Assembly (NCBI GenBank): GCA_903910705.1
Contig: CAIWAN010000003.1
Location: forward strand, 1-34,577
Origin: an uncultured Candidatus Marinamargulisbacteria bacterium
Lineage (GTDB): Bacteria > Margulisbacteria > Riflemargulisbacteria > GWF2-35-9
Direction: 5' to 3'
Length of the DNA: 34,577 nucleotides
In this document: one piece after another, positions 33,026 through 34,577 of the stretch
Position numbering within the stretch: the stretch's first letter is position 1
Layout: each line of letters begins with the position of its first letter
The notes under the pieces: model-generated
Seen by the model: only the letters and a program-made list of their open reading frames with translations
Told to the model about the DNA's origin: nothing
Databases searched by the model: none
Program-made: the position numbers and the translations under genes

Positions 33026-34459
33026 ATGCGAAACCCATTCATTCGGCTGATATTCCTTGTCTTCATTTTGTTGTCAGTAGTGGCTTTTCCGATCATTCGA
33101 AAAGCGAGTGATGCAAGTGTTCATATCTACTCGCGAATAGAAGTTCAAGGTATAACCATTTCACAGAATGGGAATGTCGGTATCTGTACCGTATCCCCAA
33201 CCGAGGCACTGTCTGTTTCAGGAAATGGATTATTTTCGGGCACCATTACAGCTAATCGTTTTGTGGGTAATGGCTCTGGCCTGACAAATTTGCCTATTGC
33301 CACCGCCAACTTAGCTTTGACGAGCAACATCGCCATCTCGTTGAATGCCCAAGGGCTGATAGGCGCGATATCGGTTGCCACAGGGAACACCATCATGGCA
33401 ATAACCATTTCAGGCAATGTGGGGATCGGGACAACCGCTCCCACGACGAAGCTTGAAGTCGCCGGCACGGTGAGTGCCTCGGCAGTGGTGGTCAATGGCC
33501 TTGCGAGTGCGGCTAATTTTCTTCCTATTCCGACAGCCAACTGGCCGGACTTTGATGCGGGTTCGCCGTATTTGATCTATGGGGCGTTGTGGGTTGGCTG
33601 GGATGCCACAGCCCAAGTGTGGAAGTACCATAAACAAAACGGGGCGACGGCCCCGCGAGGACTAACCGATCCGGGCAACCCGAACACATGGACGGTGAAC
33701 GGAAGCACGATGGGCTACTTTAACGGCAATCTTTCGAGCCTCCCTTCGGGTACACATATCAACAACAAATATAATCCTGATATGATGGCTTATCGCTGTA
33801 ATCAAGACGACATCCAGATCAAAATAGGATCGGTATGGGTGGATAAATACGCCAATCGTATTCTGGATGTGGGCAGTAGTTATTCGGGCAGTACGCTCAA
33901 GGACGATGGGGCGGACATGCAAGGTAGCGGACAAACGACGTCGCCGTATTGGATGGCGTTCTCGCAAAAGGCGCAATGTAGTACGGGGATGACATGGTTT
34001 ATTGCCCAAATAGCGGCCAACAACGCCGGAAAACGACTGCCCGCCAATGAAGAATGGCAGTCTGCTGCCATGGGTACGGCGCGGAGTGCCGGTAACGGCG
34101 TAGCCAACGGAGATAGTTGGTCGAGTGTTACAGATACGGATCTGTCACGCTATGGTGTTGTCGGGATGGTGGGTAATATCTGGGAATGGGTGGGGACATG
34201 GTGGCAGTCCGGTATAAAGACCACCACCTTTACGCAAGGGGAATCAGCTGCTGCGTGGGGAGCGAGTTATGGGGACGACTATACGTGGAACGTTAATGGT
34301 TCGGCATATGGTAATGCGGGATGGACGAACAACCTCCCCGCTGCGTTGCTTCGTGGTGGCCTTTGGGGCAGCGGGACGAATGTGGGCGTCTTCGCCTTGT
34401 TTGCGTATGACGCTCCGTCGAGTTGTTCTATCATTATCGGGTTCCGGTCTGTTCGCTAG
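33026..34459 (+). CDS. Surface display protein with FGE-like C-type-lectin domain: DGR target protein
   Basis: 477 residues. A signal peptide (FIRLIFLVFILLSVVAF) leads to the base module shared with stalk protein B (HIYSRIEVQGITISQNGNVG... FSGTITANRFVGN) and further fibre segments (ISGNVGIGTTAPTTKLEVAG, ~130-150). The C-terminal half is a formylglycine-generating-enzyme/sulfatase-modifying-factor type fold: RLPANEEWQSAAMGTA (~337), YGVVGMVGNIWEWVGTWW (~377), then RGGLWGSGTNVGVF...GFRSVR at the extreme C-terminus. That ending is the hallmark of DGR-diversified ligand-binding proteins, so this is probably an export-displayed receptor with a hypervariable binding face. No enzymatic role is likely. 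DNA of the C-terminal half is clearly GC-richer than the stalk-coding part. Confidence 0.85.
   Translation: MRNPFIRLIFLVFILLSVVAFPIIRKASDASVHIYSRIEVQGITISQNGNVGICTVSPTEALSVSGNGLFSGTITANRFVGNGSGLTNLPIATANLALTSNIAISLNAQGLIGAISVATGNTIMAITISGNVGIGTTAPTTKLEVAGTVSASAVVVNGLASAANFLPIPTANWPDFDAGSPYLIYGALWVGWDATAQVWKYHKQNGATAPRGLTDPGNPNTWTVNGSTMGYFNGNLSSLPSGTHINNKYNPDMMAYRCNQDDIQIKIGSVWVDKYANRILDVGSSYSGSTLKDDGADMQGSGQTTSPYWMAFSQKAQCSTGMTWFIAQIAANNAGKRLPANEEWQSAAMGTARSAGNGVANGDSWSSVTDTDLSRYGVVGMVGNIWEWVGTWWQSGIKTTTFTQGESAAAWGASYGDDYTWNVNGSAYGNAGWTNNLPAALLRGGLWGSGTNVGVFALFAYDAPSSCSIIIGFRSVR
34352..34456 (+). other. Predicted DGR variable region (VR)
   Basis: Codes residues 443-477. The invariant frame RGG-x-W-x-x-G-T-N...GVFAL-x-x-x-x-APS...IGFR matches the FGE-type DGR consensus as I remember it (RGG-x-W-N-N-G; ALNLNNAPSNS; IGFR). 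Positions where that consensus has Asn are here L, G, S, F, Y, D, S, C, I and I. Their codons (ctt, ggc, agc, ttt, tat, gac, agt, tgt, atc, att) all end in C or T, as expected when AAC/AAT template codons are adenine-mutagenised. The GC-rich 3' end GGGTTCCGGTCTGTTCGC (34439-34456) would serve as the initiation-of-mutagenic-homing site. Template repeat and RT are not in the window. Confidence 0.78.
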
Positions 34460-34470
34460 CAGTTGGCGTC

Positions 34471-34505
34471 CTGCCCCGCTCACTGAGCTTGCCGAAGTGG
34501 GGCAG
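34471..34505. repeat. Hairpin 12 nt after the DGR target stop codon
   Basis: CTGCCCCGCT at 34471-34480 pairs with AGTGGGGCAG at 34496-34505 (one G-T). The 15-nt loop also contains CACT, which can pair with AGTG. DGRs often have a hairpin/cruciform just after VR that aids homing. The inner CACTGAGCTTGCCGAAGTG also resembles a widespread REP-type palindrome, so the role is uncertain. Confidence 0.6.
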
Positions 34506-34545
34506 CACGCCCTTGAACACTTAATGCGGCGCACGGCAGGGTAAT

Positions 34546-34565
34546 CCCCGCCGATCGACGCGGGG
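34546..34565. repeat. Second GC-rich hairpin near window end
   Basis: CCCCGC at 34546-34551 pairs with GCGGGG at 34560-34565 around the palindromic loop CGATCGAC. The window then ends in GCTTGTCGAA, a variant of the motif in the previous hairpin, so a short repeat series may continue beyond the edge. No gene is visible in 34460-34577. Confidence 0.5.
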
Positions 34566-34577
34566 TCGCTTGTCGAA

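Noticed and set aside
33026-34459. Active formylglycine-generating enzyme
   Set aside because: The protein is secreted on a fibre stalk, and the terminal segment matches DGR targets; I see no catalytic cysteine pair in the expected place.
34352-34577. Template repeat inside this window
   Set aside because: I saw no second copy of the invariant 3' segment GGGTTCCGGTCTGTTCGC; the sequence after the stop holds only hairpins.

Overview
The window looks like chromosome from a diderm (outer-membrane) bacterium of moderate G+C. It has porin-like and PorV-like outer-membrane proteins, many N-terminal signal peptides, sigma70-type promoters, Shine-Dalgarno (SD) sites and a CCA-encoding tRNA gene. Housekeeping genes are mixed with many repetitive secreted proteins and chemotaxis/motor homologues. 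This would fit a poorly cultured lineage such as Margulisbacteria or a relative, but that placement is a guess and no marker gene here settles it.

Layout. 1-2.2 kb: a phosphohexomutase gene with a terminator. 2.2-3.7 kb: an AbiE-type toxin-antitoxin pair with a candidate operator. 3.7-4.9 kb: trmB on the minus strand, then a small DUF559 nuclease gene bracketed by inverted copies of a short repeat. 4.9-7.9 kb: map, a BCCP-like gene lacking the biotinyl lysine, and a CHASE2 adenylate cyclase. 8.0-9.2 kb: an outer-membrane protein gene, a terminator, tRNA-Ile(CAT) and REP-like repeats. 9.2-15.9 kb: a tightly packed probable operon of glycosyltransferase, hisS, outer-membrane protein, cheW-like gene, rarA and two tandem AI-2E-family membrane proteins. 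15.9-17.7 kb: an ankyrin protein, a large perfect-stem hairpin, a tiny secreted peptide and mutY.

17.7-25.1 kb holds the most unusual cellular machinery. A 775-residue coiled-coil protein is followed by MotA/PomA- and MotB/PomB-like stator genes. Next comes a single membrane protein fusing the C-terminal half of FliF (RBM3 plus TM2) to a FliG-like domain. No other flagellar gene is present. A convergent sensor protein with a histidine-kinase DHp domain but no ATPase domain lies beside it. I infer a possible compact ion-driven motor that is not an ordinary flagellum.

25.1-34.6 kb is a surface-protein region, with mdh as the only metabolic gene. It encodes a PorV/UPF0164-like protein, a large secreted protein with a FlgD-like/T9SS-type C-terminal domain, and four modular stalk proteins sharing head, stalk and tip modules. 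The last one (33026-34459) ends in a formylglycine-generating-enzyme-like C-type-lectin fold. Its final 35 residues look like the variable region of a diversity-generating retroelement (DGR). Hairpins follow the stop codon. Template repeat and reverse transcriptase are not in the window and would be expected just beyond its right edge. The two leading discoveries are therefore the DGR-diversified surface display protein and the FliF-FliG fusion/MotAB/coiled-coil cluster.
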